Source of the DNA: Sutterella massiliensis
GTDB lineage: Bacteria; Pseudomonadota; Gammaproteobacteria; Burkholderiales; Burkholderiaceae_F
Reading direction: 5' to 3'
Assembly (NCBI RefSeq): GCF_016899755.1
Contig: NZ_JACJJC010000006.1
Coordinates: forward strand, 1 to 64,000
Length of the DNA stretch: 64,000 nt
Shown: positions 26,055-35,601 of the stretch, in pieces
Numbering within the stretch: position 1 is the stretch's first letter
How the letters are laid out: each line of letters begins with the position of its first letter
Notes under the pieces: generated by a model
What the model saw: only the letters and a program-made list of their open reading frames with translations
What the model was told of the DNA's origin: nothing
Databases searched by the model: none
Program-made: the position numbers and the translations under genes

Positions 26055-27149
26055 TTACGCTTCTCCCTTTCGGATTAGCGCTTTCAATTCTTCGACTTCG
26101 CGCTGCAGCGACTTGAGTTCTTTTCGCATCTCGGGAAGGCGCGTGATCGTGGCAGCCGTGAGCTTAAATTCGCGCATGCCGAGCGCCGGGAAAAAGCCCG
26201 TGAGCTGCTTGGGTTCCTTCCCCCAGCCCGTCACGGCCGTGGCGGGCCCGATCGCCGAACCCGACGGAATCGTAATGTGGCCGTTGATCATCGCGGCACC
26301 CCCGATCATGACATGGTCGCCCACGGTGGTCGAGCCAGCAATGCCCACGCACGAAGCCATCACGCAGTGCTTGCCGATGCGATCGTTATGACCGAGCTGA
26401 ATCTGGTTGTCGATCTTCGTGCCTTCACCCACGGTCGTATCTTCGAGCGCGCCGCGGTCGATCGTGGTGTTGGCGCCCACTTCGACGTCGTTGCCGATAA
26501 CGGTACGGCCGCGCTGCGGGATCTTCACCCATTCGCCCTGGAAGGGCGCAAAGCCGAAGCCGTCGCCGCCCAGGACGGCGCCCGACTGAATGCAGCAGCC
26601 TTCACCCACAACCGTATCGTGGTAGAGGACCGCGTTCGGGTAGATGACCGTATCGGCACCCACAACCGCATTTTCGCCCACATAGACGCCTGCGGAAATC
26701 AGCGCATTGGCGCCGATCTTCGCACCCTTGCGAACAACGGCGAAAACGTCGACCGTGGCCGTCGGATCGACCTCGGCCCCCTCTTCCACGTAGGCCTGCG
26801 GATGAATGCCGGGCACGCGCTCGACGGGATAGAGGAACTGCGAGGCAAAGGCAAAGAAGGCATACGGGTTGTCACAAAGAAGAATCGTGCGCGCGGGGAG
26901 CGCCTCGCCAAAGACGGCGCGCGCGTCCTTTTCGCGCATCACGAGCACCGAAGCCGCACTCGCCTTCATCGCTTCGGCGTAAGCCGGATCCGAGAGGAAG
27001 CTCATGTCCCCTTCACCCGCGTGCTGCGGCGGCATGAAGCGGCTCACGCGAACGCTCCCCTCGCCCTCAATCCGCATGGCAAGGCGATTCTTCGAGCGCT
27101 CGGCGATCAGCGCAACCAATTCGGAAAGTACGAAGCTCTTCTCTGACAT
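26055..27149 (-). CDS. lpxD: UDP-3-O-acylglucosamine N-acyltransferase
   Basis: A 364-residue enzyme adding the N-linked hydroxyacyl chain in the third step of lipid A synthesis. Residues 1-100 form the uridine-binding domain. Residues 110-310 are hexapeptide repeats of a left-handed beta-helix, with the catalytic His in '[13 protein letters not shown]' and 'GGDGFGFAP' before it. The tail is an amphipathic helix of the trimer. The ATG at 27149 has AAGGAAG. It sits between skp and fabZ on one strand, with gaps of 104 and 168 bases. Confidence 0.96.
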   Translation of the reverse strand: MSEKSFVLSELVALIAERSKNRLAMRIEGEGSVRVSRFMPPQHAGEGDMSFLSDPAYAEAMKASAASVLVMREKDARAVFGEALPARTILLCDNPYAFFAFASQFLYPVERVPGIHPQAYVEEGAEVDPTATVDVFAVVRKGAKIGANALISAGVYVGENAVVGADTVIYPNAVLYHDTVVGEGCCIQSGAVLGGDGFGFAPFQGEWVKIPQRGRTVIGNDVEVGANTTIDRGALEDTTVGEGTKIDNQIQLGHNDRIGKHCVMASCVGIAGSTTVGDHVMIGGAAMINGHITIPSGSAIGPATAVTGWGKEPKQLTGFFPALGMREFKLTAATITRLPEMRKELKSLQREVEELKALIRKGEA

Positions 27150-27253
27150 CCTGAAATTCTTCCTTCAACAAGTGGCGCATCGCCGCCCTTGGTATACGAC
27201 GTCCGGGCGATGCACGCATCGATGTGTTCTTCTCGACGTTAAAAAGCAAGCGC

Positions 27254-27865
27254 TTACTTTTTCTCGGTGTCCGCAACGCCGCGGTCAAGCTCTTCGATGA
27301 CACGGCGCGTGAGGTCGACGCGGTCGCTCGCGTAGAAGTACTCGTAAAGCACCAGGTCGAACTTGTCCTTCTTGGCGATTTCCTGCACGATGCGCGCAGC
27401 GCGGCTCTGCAGGAAGAGCACCTCTTCGTTGCGGCGCTGATTGAATTCTTCGCGCGCTTCGCGCGTGCGGCGCGTAACGTCGCGCTCCATTTCAGCGAGT
27501 GCTCGGCGCTCCTGCACGCGCGAGGATTCGTCCATATCGGGCGCGTTCTTTTCAAAGCGCTCGAGGCGCGACTTGAAGCGGCGCGAAAGCGCTTCGATTT
27601 CTTCCTGCCGGCGCTGACCTTCGGCATTCAAGCGGTCGCTCGCCTGAATGGCGAGCTTCGCCTCGCGAAGGATGCGCTCCATGTTGACGACGCCGATCTT
27701 GAGCGACGTGCCCGCCGCAGGCTGAACCTTTTCGACAACGCCTCTCGTTGCGGGCGCCTTGCCGGCCGCAGCCGGTCCGGCATCGGGCGCAGCCGCGGCG
27801 CTGCCCGACACCGCAAGTGCGAGTCCGAATGCGGCGCAAAGTGTTGCGGACTTGAAATCGAACAT
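27254..27865 (-). CDS. skp: Periplasmic OmpH/Skp chaperone
   Basis: A 203-residue periplasmic holdase that carries unfolded outer-membrane proteins to the Bam complex. A signal peptide (residues 1-26) is followed by an Ala/Pro-rich linker, then 'KIGVVNMERILREAKLA' and a long charged coiled coil ('RRTREAREEFNQRRNEE...') typical of the tentacles, ending in beta-strand residues. It is a little longer than E. coli Skp because of the linker. AAGG precedes the ATG. A possible promoter lies at 27979-28007, after the bamA terminator. Confidence 0.92.
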   Translation of the reverse strand: MFDFKSATLCAAFGLALAVSGSAAAAPDAGPAAAGKAPATRGVVEKVQPAAGTSLKIGVVNMERILREAKLAIQASDRLNAEGQRRQEEIEALSRRFKSRLERFEKNAPDMDESSRVQERRALAEMERDVTRRTREAREEFNQRRNEEVLFLQSRAARIVQEIAKKDKFDLVLYEYFYASDRVDLTRRVIEELDRGVADTEKK

Positions 27866-27978
27866 GGGAGGACCTTTTCAATAAAAATCGCGGCGCGGCA
27901 AAGCGCGCCCGCCGCAAAGACGGCCCGCAAAGAGCCGCACCCCGCGCGCAGAGCGCTCGCGCCGCAGTTGTTTTTGCG

Positions 27979-28007
27979 ATTCTAGCAATGAACAGGACGC
28001 GACAAAA
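27979..28007 (-). promoter_or_regulatory. Possible promoter of skp-lpxD-fabZ
   Basis: On the minus strand TTTTGT (28007-28002) and TAGAAT (27984-27979) are 17 bases apart. They lie just past the bamA terminator and 114 bases before skp. The -35 box is weak. Confidence 0.4.
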
Positions 28008-28045
28008 AAACCGCGGCTTCGGCGAACCGAAAATCCGCGGTTTTG
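28004..28045 (-). terminator. Intrinsic terminator after bamA
   Basis: On the minus strand AACCGCGG and CCGCGGTT (28042-28035 and 28016-28009) form the stem and a TTTTTTT run follows. It ends the dxr-rseP-bamA transcript before skp. Confidence 0.75.
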
Positions 28046-28105
28046 CCGCTTCCCCGAGGGGCCGACTTGGGGCGGCACCTCGAAGGAAGCGCGGTACAAA
28101 GCGGC

Positions 28106-30427
28106 TTAGAAGCCCGTACCGATCTGGAACTGGAAGCGCTGCACGTCGTCGCCCGACTCGTCGTTGAGCGGCGCAGCGATCGAGAACTTGAGCGGGCCCA
28201 GGGGCGAGATCCAAGCCACGCCGATACCGGTCGAGTAGCGCAGATCGCCGAAGTCGATCGGCTGACGGCGATAGCGACCGTTGCCGATGCCTTCGTAGCC
28301 CCAGACCATACCGCCGTCCAGGAACCCGAAGATTCGCAGCGTACGGTCGCCGCCAGGCAGCGGCGCGAGCAGTTCGAGGGAGAACGTCGCCATACGGTCG
28401 CCGCCCAGGTTGTCGCTGTCGTTGTCGTACGGGTCGTATTCCTTCGGACCGAGACTGCCGTTTTCGAAGCCGCGCACCGAACCGATACCGCCCGCGTAGA
28501 AGTTCTTGAAGAACGGGAACATGTCGGTGCTGCCGTACACGTCGCCGTAGCCGATTTCGCCGTTGAAAGCGAGCGTCCACGTTCTCGAAAGCGGAATGTA
28601 CTGCTGGTACTGGTACGTTGCCTTGTAGTACTGGATGTCGCCGCCCGGCAGACCGAATTCACCGGAAAGGCGCTGGTACACGCCGCGCGTCGGCGCGAGC
28701 GAATTGTCGCGGCTGTCTCGCGACCAGCCGAGCGTGAGCGCGACGCTCCAGGGATTTTCGCCGAACTTGTCCGCATAGGTGATGTAGCGCTGCGGCGAGT
28801 TGCTGTTCGTCATCACCTTGGTCGATTCGAGCTTGCCGCCCAGGTACACGCGATCGAGTTCCGTGAAGGGAATACCCCAGGAAACGCCCACGCCGCGGGT
28901 TTCGTATTCAACGTCCGCAACGTCGAGTTCATCGAGGTCGACGCGGCGGTCGTAGAGGTCGTAGGAGCGGCTCACGCCTTCGGGCGTGACATACGGTTCC
29001 ACCACGGAGAGCGCGTAGGTACGCTGCGACTTCGAAGTGTTGACTTCGACCGAGACCGAATTACCGGTACCGAAGACGTTGTTCTGGGCAAAACCGGCCG
29101 ACAGGATGATGCCTTCAGAAGTCGAGTAGCCGGCACCGAGCGAGATCGAACCGGTCGGACGTTCCTTCACGTTCACTTCAAGGTCGACCTGGTCGCGCGT
29201 GCCGGGCACGGGCTTCGGTTCGGCCGTGACGGACTCGAAGTAGCCGAGTCGGTCGATACGGTCGCGCGAGAGCTTCACCTTGTCGCTGTCGAACCAAGCG
29301 GCTTCGTACTGACGGACTTCGCGGCGAATCACTTCGTCGCGGGTGCGGTTGTTGCCGATGATGTTGACGCGGCGCACGTAAGCGCGGCGGCCCGGGTCGA
29401 CCGTGTAGACGATTTCAACCGTGCGATTGTTCGCGTCCGAGATCGGATTGGCGTTCGCGCTCGCAAAGGCATAGCCGAGCGTCGAAAGCTTGTCGGTAAT
29501 GGCGGTCGAAACGTTCTTCACCGTTTCGGCGTTGTAGATTTCGCCGGGCTTGATCGTCACGAGCGCTTCAAGGTCCTTGTCGAGACCGAGCATGTCGCCC
29601 TGCAGCTTCACGCCCGAAATCGTGTACTTCTCGCCTTCGGTCAGGTTGATGGCGATGAAGACGTCGGACTTGTTCGACGCGATCGAGACCTGCACGGAGT
29701 CGATCTTGAAGTCGAGGTAGCCCTGGTTCATGTAAAACGAGCGGATCGTTTCCAAGTCCGCGGCGAGCTTTTCGCGCGAGTAGAGGTCGCGCTTCGTGTA
29801 CCAGGACATCCAGTTCGGCGTGCCGAGCTGCATCATGTCGAGGAGTTCGTCGCTTTCGAACGTCTGGTTGCCCGTGAAGCGAATCGACGCGATCGAGGAG
29901 GCGCTGCCTTCGTCAACACTGATCGTGATGCGCACGCGGTTGCGCTCAAGCGGCGTTACCGTGGTCTTCACCGAGACGCCATAGTAGCCGCGGGCGAGAT
30001 ACTGGCGGCGCAGTTCCTGGTCGGCACGCTCGAGCGTCGCCTGGTCGAAGATGCGGCCCTCGGCCATACCGACATCTCGAAGACTCTTTTCCACGGCATC
30101 CTTGTCAAACGCCTTGATGCCGTGCGTTTCGATGGTGGCAACTGCCGGTCGTTCCATCACGCGCACGACGAGCACATCGCCGTCCTGCGAGAGCGAGACG
30201 TCCCGGAAGAGTCCCGACTGATAGAGCGAATGGATGGCGCGAGCGCCCTTTTCGGGCGTGTATTCGTCGCCAGCCTGGAAAGGCAGGTGTGAGAAAACCG
30301 TACCGGGCTCGGTACGCGAGATACCCTCGACGCGGATGTCGGAGATCGTAAAGGCACTGACGCTGCCGGCAAAAAGGCTCAGGGCGGCAAGCGACGCTGC
30401 AATTCGGGTCAGATGTGGGCGCTGCAA
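28106..30427 (-). CDS. bamA: Outer-membrane protein assembly factor BamA
   Basis: The essential Omp85 insertase for outer-membrane beta-barrels. I prefer the TTG start at 30427, which gives 773 residues (family-typical) beginning at a Sec signal peptide and then 'FTISDIRVEGISRTEPGTVF', the start of POTRA 1. Five POTRA domains span about residues 25-420. A 16-strand barrel follows, containing 'RGFENGSLGP', the conserved loop 6 motif, and ending in '...FQFQIGTGF' with the terminal Phe needed for recognition. A longer open frame upstream lacks a ribosome site. It follows rseP on the same strand across a 410-base gap. Confidence 0.95.
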   Translation of the reverse strand: MQRPHLTRIAASLAALSLFAGSVSAFTISDIRVEGISRTEPGTVFSHLPFQAGDEYTPEKGARAIHSLYQSGLFRDVSLSQDGDVLVVRVMERPAVATIETHGIKAFDKDAVEKSLRDVGMAEGRIFDQATLERADQELRRQYLARGYYGVSVKTTVTPLERNRVRITISVDEGSASSIASIRFTGNQTFESDELLDMMQLGTPNWMSWYTKRDLYSREKLAADLETIRSFYMNQGYLDFKIDSVQVSIASNKSDVFIAINLTEGEKYTISGVKLQGDMLGLDKDLEALVTIKPGEIYNAETVKNVSTAITDKLSTLGYAFASANANPISDANNRTVEIVYTVDPGRRAYVRRVNIIGNNRTRDEVIRREVRQYEAAWFDSDKVKLSRDRIDRLGYFESVTAEPKPVPGTRDQVDLEVNVKERPTGSISLGAGYSTSEGIILSAGFAQNNVFGTGNSVSVEVNTSKSQRTYALSVVEPYVTPEGVSRSYDLYDRRVDLDELDVADVEYETRGVGVSWGIPFTELDRVYLGGKLESTKVMTNSNSPQRYITYADKFGENPWSVALTLGWSRDSRDNSLAPTRGVYQRLSGEFGLPGGDIQYYKATYQYQQYIPLSRTWTLAFNGEIGYGDVYGSTDMFPFFKNFYAGGIGSVRGFENGSLGPKEYDPYDNDSDNLGGDRMATFSLELLAPLPGGDRTLRIFGFLDGGMVWGYEGIGNGRYRRQPIDFGDLRYSTGIGVAWISPLGPLKFSIAAPLNDESGDDVQRFQFQIGTGF

Positions 30428-30837
30428 GACGGAACTCTCTTTCTGTTCTCGTTTCGGCGCTCGAAGCACGAGCGGACAGTCTGCCCGCGCGAGCGACGCG
30501 AAACTCACGGAAAAAACGCACGCAAACCATGCGGCCGACCCGAACAAAAACGGGCAGCCGGCACGAAGCGCTTTCCAAAAGAAAAACGACGCACACGGAC
30601 CCCCGAAAACGGGTCGGCAAAAAATCGGGTTAAGGTTACCAAATTTGAAGGCGCTTAGGCGGCCGCTCAAAAGGCCGCCTAACGTGAAAATTCAACTTTC
30701 AAGCTGGAGTTAACACTCCCCAGACCGCTGAAATGCGAGCAAACCGCACCGCGAAAGCGTTTGTCGAACCCGAAAGCGACGACGGACGCGTTTGCGCGGC
30801 AGAGCGCCCAGCCTTCGCGGGCAGCCGATCAAGAAGT
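30428..30837. other. 410-base gap between rseP and bamA
   Basis: No separate gene is evident. The bamA frame stays open upstream for 81 codons without a ribosome site or a convincing signal peptide. An exact 10-bp inverted repeat (TTAGGCGGCC 30655-30664, GGCCGCCTAA 30673-30682) lies in it, without a T-run. It probably holds the bamA leader and possibly a promoter; I find no clear sigma-70 or sigma-E motif. Confidence 0.4.
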
Positions 30838-32256
30838 TTAGCCGCCCGAAAGACGCGCCACGTCGTTCATCGTGACGTAGACCGTCAAGAGCAGCAGAAT
30901 CGCGACCGAAGCCGCGCCCAGCATTTCCTTCACGCGCTTCGTAAAGTTGCGGCGAAGAGCCCCTTCGAGCGCAAGAATCACGAGCTGACCGCCGTCGAGC
31001 GCGGGAATCGGAATGAGGTTCATGAAGCCGATCGCGACCGAAATAAGCGCGATGTACTCGAGAAACGCGGAGATGCCCGCCGCAACGGCGTTGCCCGCCA
31101 TATCGGCGATGCCGACCGGGCCCGAGAGGTTTTCCGCGCTCACTTCGCCCTTGGCCATGCTGCTCACGGTCGTGAACTGGAAGATCGTCATGCGGGCGAC
31201 CTTGTCGACTGCCAAGCGAATCGAATCGATCGGTCCGTGACGAACGGTCGAGAGTTCGATCGAAGGCCCATAGCGCAGCTGCGCGCGCCCGACGGTCTCG
31301 CCCGTTTTTTCGTCAAGCACGGCGTCGGGCGTGACGACGATGCGCCGCTCGCCCGATTCGCCGCGAACGACGAGCTCGAGGGGCTTGCCGGCACTCTCGC
31401 GGATCTTCGCCGAGAAGTTCGCTGTCGTCGCGCGTTCACCCGCAACTTCGAGAACAAAGTCGTGCTGCTTGAGACCTGCCTTGTCGGCGGGGCCGCCAGC
31501 GACCACGTCGGCAATGACGATGCCGCGCCCCGTCAAGAGGAAGCCCACCGACGGGAAGGCGAAGCCCTTCTGATCGGCAATGCCGTCGAGCGTGAGGTCC
31601 GAGAGGTCGAACGTTCTCGTGTAGACACCGGTCGCTTCGTTTTCGCCGGCGTCCGTTCCTTCGGCCAAGGCCGCTTCGCGGGCGTCGCGGTCTTCGGCCG
31701 CACGGGACCCGGCACGCGCGAGCGTGATCTCGACCTTGGGCGAACCCGCGCGTTCGACGAGCGCGAGGTTGAAGTCCGAAATCCCTTCGATGCGTTCGCC
31801 GTCAACCGCGAGCACGCGGTCCATCGGTTGCACGCCCTGCGCTTCGACCTGCGTGCCGGGCTTGGCGACGACGTAGGGTGCGATGTCTTCAACGCCGATC
31901 GCGCCCGCCGAGGCGTAGAGCACGATCGCGAGAACGAAGTTCATCACGGGACCCGCAGCCACGACGATCGCACGCTTCCAGCGCGCACCGTACTCAAAAA
32001 GCCGCGCGCGTTTCTCGGCAGGCAGGTCGTCGCTGTCTTCTTCAAACATCACGTAGCCGCCGATCGGCAGCATCGAGACGGCAAATTCGGTGTCCCAGCG
32101 GCGGAAGCGCCAGACAACCTTGCCCATGCCGATCGAGAAGCGCTTGACGGCAAAACCGAGCCACTTGGCGGCGAGATAGTGGCCGCCCTCATGAATCGTC
32201 ACGATCACGCAGATCGTGACGAGAAAGCCGATGACGGAAAGCAGCACCCCCATCAT
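30838..32256 (-). CDS. rseP: Site-2 intramembrane protease RseP
   Basis: A 472-residue zinc metalloprotease (family M50) that cleaves anti-sigma factors in the inner membrane during envelope stress and clears signal-peptide remnants. The zinc motif HEGGH is at the N-terminus in 'VTIHEGGHYLAA', two PDZ domains occupy the middle (the second includes 'ADVVAGGPADKAGL'), and the C-terminal helix carries 'NLIPIPALDGGQL', the third zinc ligand. The ATG overlaps the stop codon of dxr by four bases, so the two are translationally coupled. Confidence 0.96.
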   Translation of the reverse strand: MMGVLLSVIGFLVTICVIVTIHEGGHYLAAKWLGFAVKRFSIGMGKVVWRFRRWDTEFAVSMLPIGGYVMFEEDSDDLPAEKRARLFEYGARWKRAIVVAAGPVMNFVLAIVLYASAGAIGVEDIAPYVVAKPGTQVEAQGVQPMDRVLAVDGERIEGISDFNLALVERAGSPKVEITLARAGSRAAEDRDAREAALAEGTDAGENEATGVYTRTFDLSDLTLDGIADQKGFAFPSVGFLLTGRGIVIADVVAGGPADKAGLKQHDFVLEVAGERATTANFSAKIRESAGKPLELVVRGESGERRIVVTPDAVLDEKTGETVGRAQLRYGPSIELSTVRHGPIDSIRLAVDKVARMTIFQFTTVSSMAKGEVSAENLSGPVGIADMAGNAVAAGISAFLEYIALISVAIGFMNLIPIPALDGGQLVILALEGALRRNFTKRVKEMLGAASVAILLLLTVYVTMNDVARLSGG

Positions 32257-33437
32257 CGGCCTCCGCAGCGCGTGCGCTCAATGTAGCGGCGCGTCGCAGC
32301 GCGTGCGGCGGCGTCGACGGCAAAGATCTCTTCGAGCGAGGCGGGCGTCGTCTGCGCACACGCGTCGAGCGCGGCGCGCACCGTGTCGGCAATGGCCGTA
32401 AAACCGATTTCATGATCGAGAAACGCCGCAACGGCCTCTTCGTTGGCGCCGTTCAGAACGATCGTGCGGTCGCCGCCGGCGGCAAGCGCCTCGTAAGCGA
32501 TGCGAAGAAGCGGGAACGTTTCGAGGTCGGGCGCTTCAAAGGTCAGACGACCGATGCGTGCGAGGTCCAAGGGCGCCACGCCGCTCACAATGCGTTCGGG
32601 CCAGGAGAGCGCGTAAGCGATCGGCGTCTTCATGTCGGGGTTGCCGAGCTCGGCAAGGACTGCGCCGTCGTCAAAGGTCACCATCGAGTGAATGATCGAC
32701 TCGGGGTGCACGACAACGTCGATCCGGTCGGCCGGCACGCCGAAAAGCCACGAAGCTTCGATTACTTCGAGCCCCTTATTCATGAGCGTTGCGCTGTCGA
32801 CGCTGATCTTGCGGCCCATCGACCACTTCGGATGCTTCACCGCCATTTCGGGCGTGATGCCCGAAAGATCCTTGCGGCCGCGGAAGGGACCGCCCGAAGC
32901 GGTGAGAACGATGCGCGCGGTTTCGCGCGTCTTTGCCGTCGCCGACTCAAGGCACTGAAAGACGGCACTGTGTTCGCTGTCTACCGGCAGAATCTTCGCG
33001 TCCTTTTCTTCGGCCGTCCGCATCAGAAGCGCGCCGCCGCAGACGACGCTCTCTTTGTTCGCGAGGAGAAGGCGCTTGCCGGCACGCGCCGCTGCGAACG
33101 TGGGCGCAAGCCCCGCCGCACCCACAATCGCCTGCACGACCTGGTCGGCTTCGGCGTCTTCGGCAAACTTTACGGACGCTTCTGCACCCGCACTCAGCTC
33201 GATCCCCGTGAGGCCGCGCGCTTTGGCGCCCGCTATGAGTGCAGGAAGCGCACGCTCGTCCGCAACGGCCACGCGCGCCGGACGAAACGCTTCGGCAATG
33301 TCGAGGAGCGGCTCGACGCGGCTGCCGCCCGAAATCGCGTGCAGCGCAAATTTGTCGGGATGCGCCTTGAGCACATCGAGCGTCGAGCGGCCGATGCTGC
33401 CCGTAGCGCCGAGAATCGTGATCTTCTGTACGCTCAT
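32253..33437 (-). CDS. dxr: 1-deoxy-D-xylulose 5-phosphate reductoisomerase
   Basis: A 394-residue NADPH enzyme of the non-mevalonate isoprenoid pathway, making MEP. It shows the N-terminal nucleotide fold 'ILGATGSIGRSTLDVL', the metal and substrate residues in 'LPVDSEHSAVFQCL' and 'ASGGPFRG', and 'HPKWSMGRKISVDSATLMNKGLE' (read as consecutive family motifs). Length is normal. The ATG at 33437 follows AAAGGACAG. It heads the dxr-rseP unit; cdsA, its usual upstream neighbour, is separated by a phosphoesterase and a YigZ gene. Confidence 0.97.
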   Translation of the reverse strand: MSVQKITILGATGSIGRSTLDVLKAHPDKFALHAISGGSRVEPLLDIAEAFRPARVAVADERALPALIAGAKARGLTGIELSAGAEASVKFAEDAEADQVVQAIVGAAGLAPTFAAARAGKRLLLANKESVVCGGALLMRTAEEKDAKILPVDSEHSAVFQCLESATAKTRETARIVLTASGGPFRGRKDLSGITPEMAVKHPKWSMGRKISVDSATLMNKGLEVIEASWLFGVPADRIDVVVHPESIIHSMVTFDDGAVLAELGNPDMKTPIAYALSWPERIVSGVAPLDLARIGRLTFEAPDLETFPLLRIAYEALAAGGDRTIVLNGANEEAVAAFLDHEIGFTAIADTVRAALDACAQTTPASLEEIFAVDAAARAATRRYIERTRCGGR

Positions 33438-33538
33438 CTTGATTAACTGTCCTTTTGTCTTTTGAAATTGTCTGACGGTTTTGCGTTCGTTCTTTCCGTT
33501 CGTTCTTTTCCTAGCGTCTCGCCCGCAGTTGCTTTGTT

Positions 33539-34726
33539 TTAAGCGGCCGTCTTTTCTGCGGGCGCACGCTCAAGGCGAATCAGTGCGATCTCTGAAGGCG
33601 CCCCCATGCGAACGGCGAAGCCGTTCCAGAGGCCCGACCCCGGGTGCACGTACATCTGCGCGTCCTTGCCGGGCAGCTTCGCGGGATCGGTTCTGTAGAG
33701 CCCGCGCACGAAGTTGCCGTTCATGATCGCGACGACGCGGTCCATGCCGAGAATCTGCCCGCCGTGCGTGTGCCCGGAGAGCTGCAGCGCAAAGTTCGCC
33801 GCTTCACGGTAGCGCGGGAAGAATTTCGGCTGGTGCGCCATGAGGATGCGCACGGCATCGGCCCCGTCGGGCGCCCCCGCAAAGGCTTTGGCTGCGTCGG
33901 GCATTTCGCGCCCGAAGCGCGCGGCCATCGGGTCGCACACACCTGCGAGCACAAGCTTAGCGCCCGCGACCTCGAGCGCCACGTGTTCGTTACGCAGCAT
34001 CCGAATGCCGAGGTCGGCAAAGATCTGCTTCCAGCGCTCGTATTCGCCGTACTGCTCGTGATTGCCGTCGCAGCCGAAGACACCGAATTCGGCTTTGATT
34101 CGCCCAAAAGGCGCGATGTCTTCGAGTCGACGCTCGACGCGGCCGTCAACAAGATCGCCCGTGATGAGAACGAGCTTCGGGTTGAGGGAATTCACACGCT
34201 CTACAAGCCCCTCGGCCCAGGTTTTGGTGAGAAGCGCCGAGACGTGCGTGTCGGAGAGCTGCACGAATTCAAACCCCGAGAGCGCCTCAGGGAGACCGGG
34301 TACATAGATCGTGCGGCGTGCAACGTCGGGGACCTTGATGCCGCCATAAAGTGCCGCGCCGCCCAAGACGGCGCCCGCAGCCGCCAAACCGATCGCCGTT
34401 CTGCGGTCCTTCTGCACGGCGCGATGGGCCTTTTCGCCGCTTCGGCCCGCAAGCACGGTGAAGAAAATCACGACTTCGCGCGCAAGCACAAGCCCGGTCG
34501 TAAAAAGAAGAAAGGCTTCGAAAGCTTCCTTGACGACAATCACGCCGCGCGGGAGCTCGGGCGACAGGAGCCCGCCGAAAAACATCGTCGCTGCACTCGA
34601 AAAAAGCGCAATCGAAACAAAAAAGAGGGCGAGGAGCCATTTGAGCGGTCGGCGGATCGAGAGCGGCAGCACGAAGCGCCAGAGCACGATCAGAACCATG
34701 ACCCAATGGAAAACGGCAAATCGCAT
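33539..34726 (-). CDS. Membrane-anchored metallophosphoesterase
   Basis: A 395-residue protein. Residues 1-145 hold four or five hydrophobic segments. The catalytic domain then shows the calcineurin-like set: 'QLSDTHVS', 'GDLVDGR', 'GNHEQY', 'MAHQPKFF' and 'SGHTHGGQI'. This layout matches YkuE/YaeI-like membrane phosphoesterases, some of which act on UDP-diacylglucosamine or lipid phosphates at the membrane. The precise substrate is not predictable; its place amid lipid A and isoprenoid genes is suggestive only, since an lpxH gene is not otherwise seen here. It is separated from dxr by about 100 bases. Confidence 0.85.
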   Translation of the reverse strand: MRFAVFHWVMVLIVLWRFVLPLSIRRPLKWLLALFFVSIALFSSAATMFFGGLLSPELPRGVIVVKEAFEAFLLFTTGLVLAREVVIFFTVLAGRSGEKAHRAVQKDRRTAIGLAAAGAVLGGAALYGGIKVPDVARRTIYVPGLPEALSGFEFVQLSDTHVSALLTKTWAEGLVERVNSLNPKLVLITGDLVDGRVERRLEDIAPFGRIKAEFGVFGCDGNHEQYGEYERWKQIFADLGIRMLRNEHVALEVAGAKLVLAGVCDPMAARFGREMPDAAKAFAGAPDGADAVRILMAHQPKFFPRYREAANFALQLSGHTHGGQILGMDRVVAIMNGNFVRGLYRTDPAKLPGKDAQMYVHPGSGLWNGFAVRMGAPSEIALIRLERAPAEKTAA

Positions 34727-34935
34727 GTCGGCTTCCGGTTAGTTGGCGTTTGAAAGGGGCCCGAGACTTCCGTGACTTGCGTTCGGTGAGCACGCTTGAG
34801 GTGTGGCGAAAAAGCCGTCCGTTTCTCGGCCCGAAGAGCCCGTATTTTAGCGAAGCGTTTTGACGCGGCTCTCGCGTGAAGCGCCGCGTACTCGTTCGAT
34901 TTCGTTTCCGCTTTGCGCGCTCAAAACGGGCCGCA

Positions 34936-35577
34936 CTACTCGATCTCGTCTTCGAGTCGGTCGACAAGCCCTTCGCCGCTCGTTGCCTGCGCAATGCGCG
35001 CTTCAAAGGCGTCAGCCGCCTCGACCGGAATCTGCGCTTCGTAGGAGGCATCGAAGCGAAAGTCCGTCGTCAGAATGCGGCCGCCCGCCTGCGCGATGAT
35101 GTGCTCGATCTGCGGCGCCTGCGCGGGTTCGACGGAAACGACGTAGCGAGCCATCTTCTCGCGCGTTTTGACGGGCAGCGACTCAAGTCCGAGCTTGACG
35201 CTGCCCTGATAGGCGCGAACGAGTCCGCCCGTTCCCAGAAGAATGCCGCCGAAGTAGCGCGTCACGACGGCTGCGATCTCCCCGACGCCGCTATGAAGCA
35301 GCGCCGTGAGCATCGGGCGCCCCGCCGTTCCTTTGGGTTCGCCGTCGTCACTCGCACCGATGCGGGCCGTGTCGCCCGGGGCGCCCGCCACGTACGCCCA
35401 GCAGTTGTGGGTCGCATGCGCGTGCTCGGCACGCACCTCGTCAATGAAGGCCTTGGCCTCCTCGTTCGAGGCAACGCGCGCCATGGTGACGATAAAGCGC
35501 GAGCGCCGAATCGTTTCTTCGGCGCGGTGACGCTCCCCGGGCTTCAAGTCCGGGACTTGGTAGTGTTCGGCGCTCAT
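34936..35577 (-). CDS. yigZ: YigZ/IMPACT-family protein
   Basis: A 213-residue protein of the conserved YigZ/IMPACT family. The N-terminal domain has the hallmarks 'KSRFIV'-like 'RRSRFIVTMARV', 'ATHNCWAYVAG', 'DDGEPKGTAGRPML' and 'VVTRYFGGILLGTGGLVRAY'. The C-terminal half is the ferredoxin-like DUF1949 domain. The eukaryotic relative regulates translation via GCN1; the bacterial function is not settled. It lies downstream of cdsA on the same strand with a 24-base gap, so it is probably co-transcribed. Confidence 0.93.
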   Translation of the reverse strand: MSAEHYQVPDLKPGERHRAEETIRRSRFIVTMARVASNEEAKAFIDEVRAEHAHATHNCWAYVAGAPGDTARIGASDDGEPKGTAGRPMLTALLHSGVGEIAAVVTRYFGGILLGTGGLVRAYQGSVKLGLESLPVKTREKMARYVVSVEPAQAPQIEHIIAQAGGRILTTDFRFDASYEAQIPVEAADAFEARIAQATSGEGLVDRLEDEIE

Positions 35578-35601
35578 GCGTCGATCTGTCTCGCAAAGAC
35601 C

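Noticed and set aside
28043..30292. 749-codon plus-strand open frame antisense to bamA
   Set aside because: bamA is unmistakable on the other strand, and this frame has no recognisable domain.
30428..30670. Longer bamA starting at 30670
   Set aside because: It would place 81 residues before the signal peptide, which BamA proteins do not have.
30733..32286. 517-codon plus-strand open frame antisense to rseP
   Set aside because: rseP carries its HEGGH and PDZ motifs on the minus strand; this is a shadow frame.
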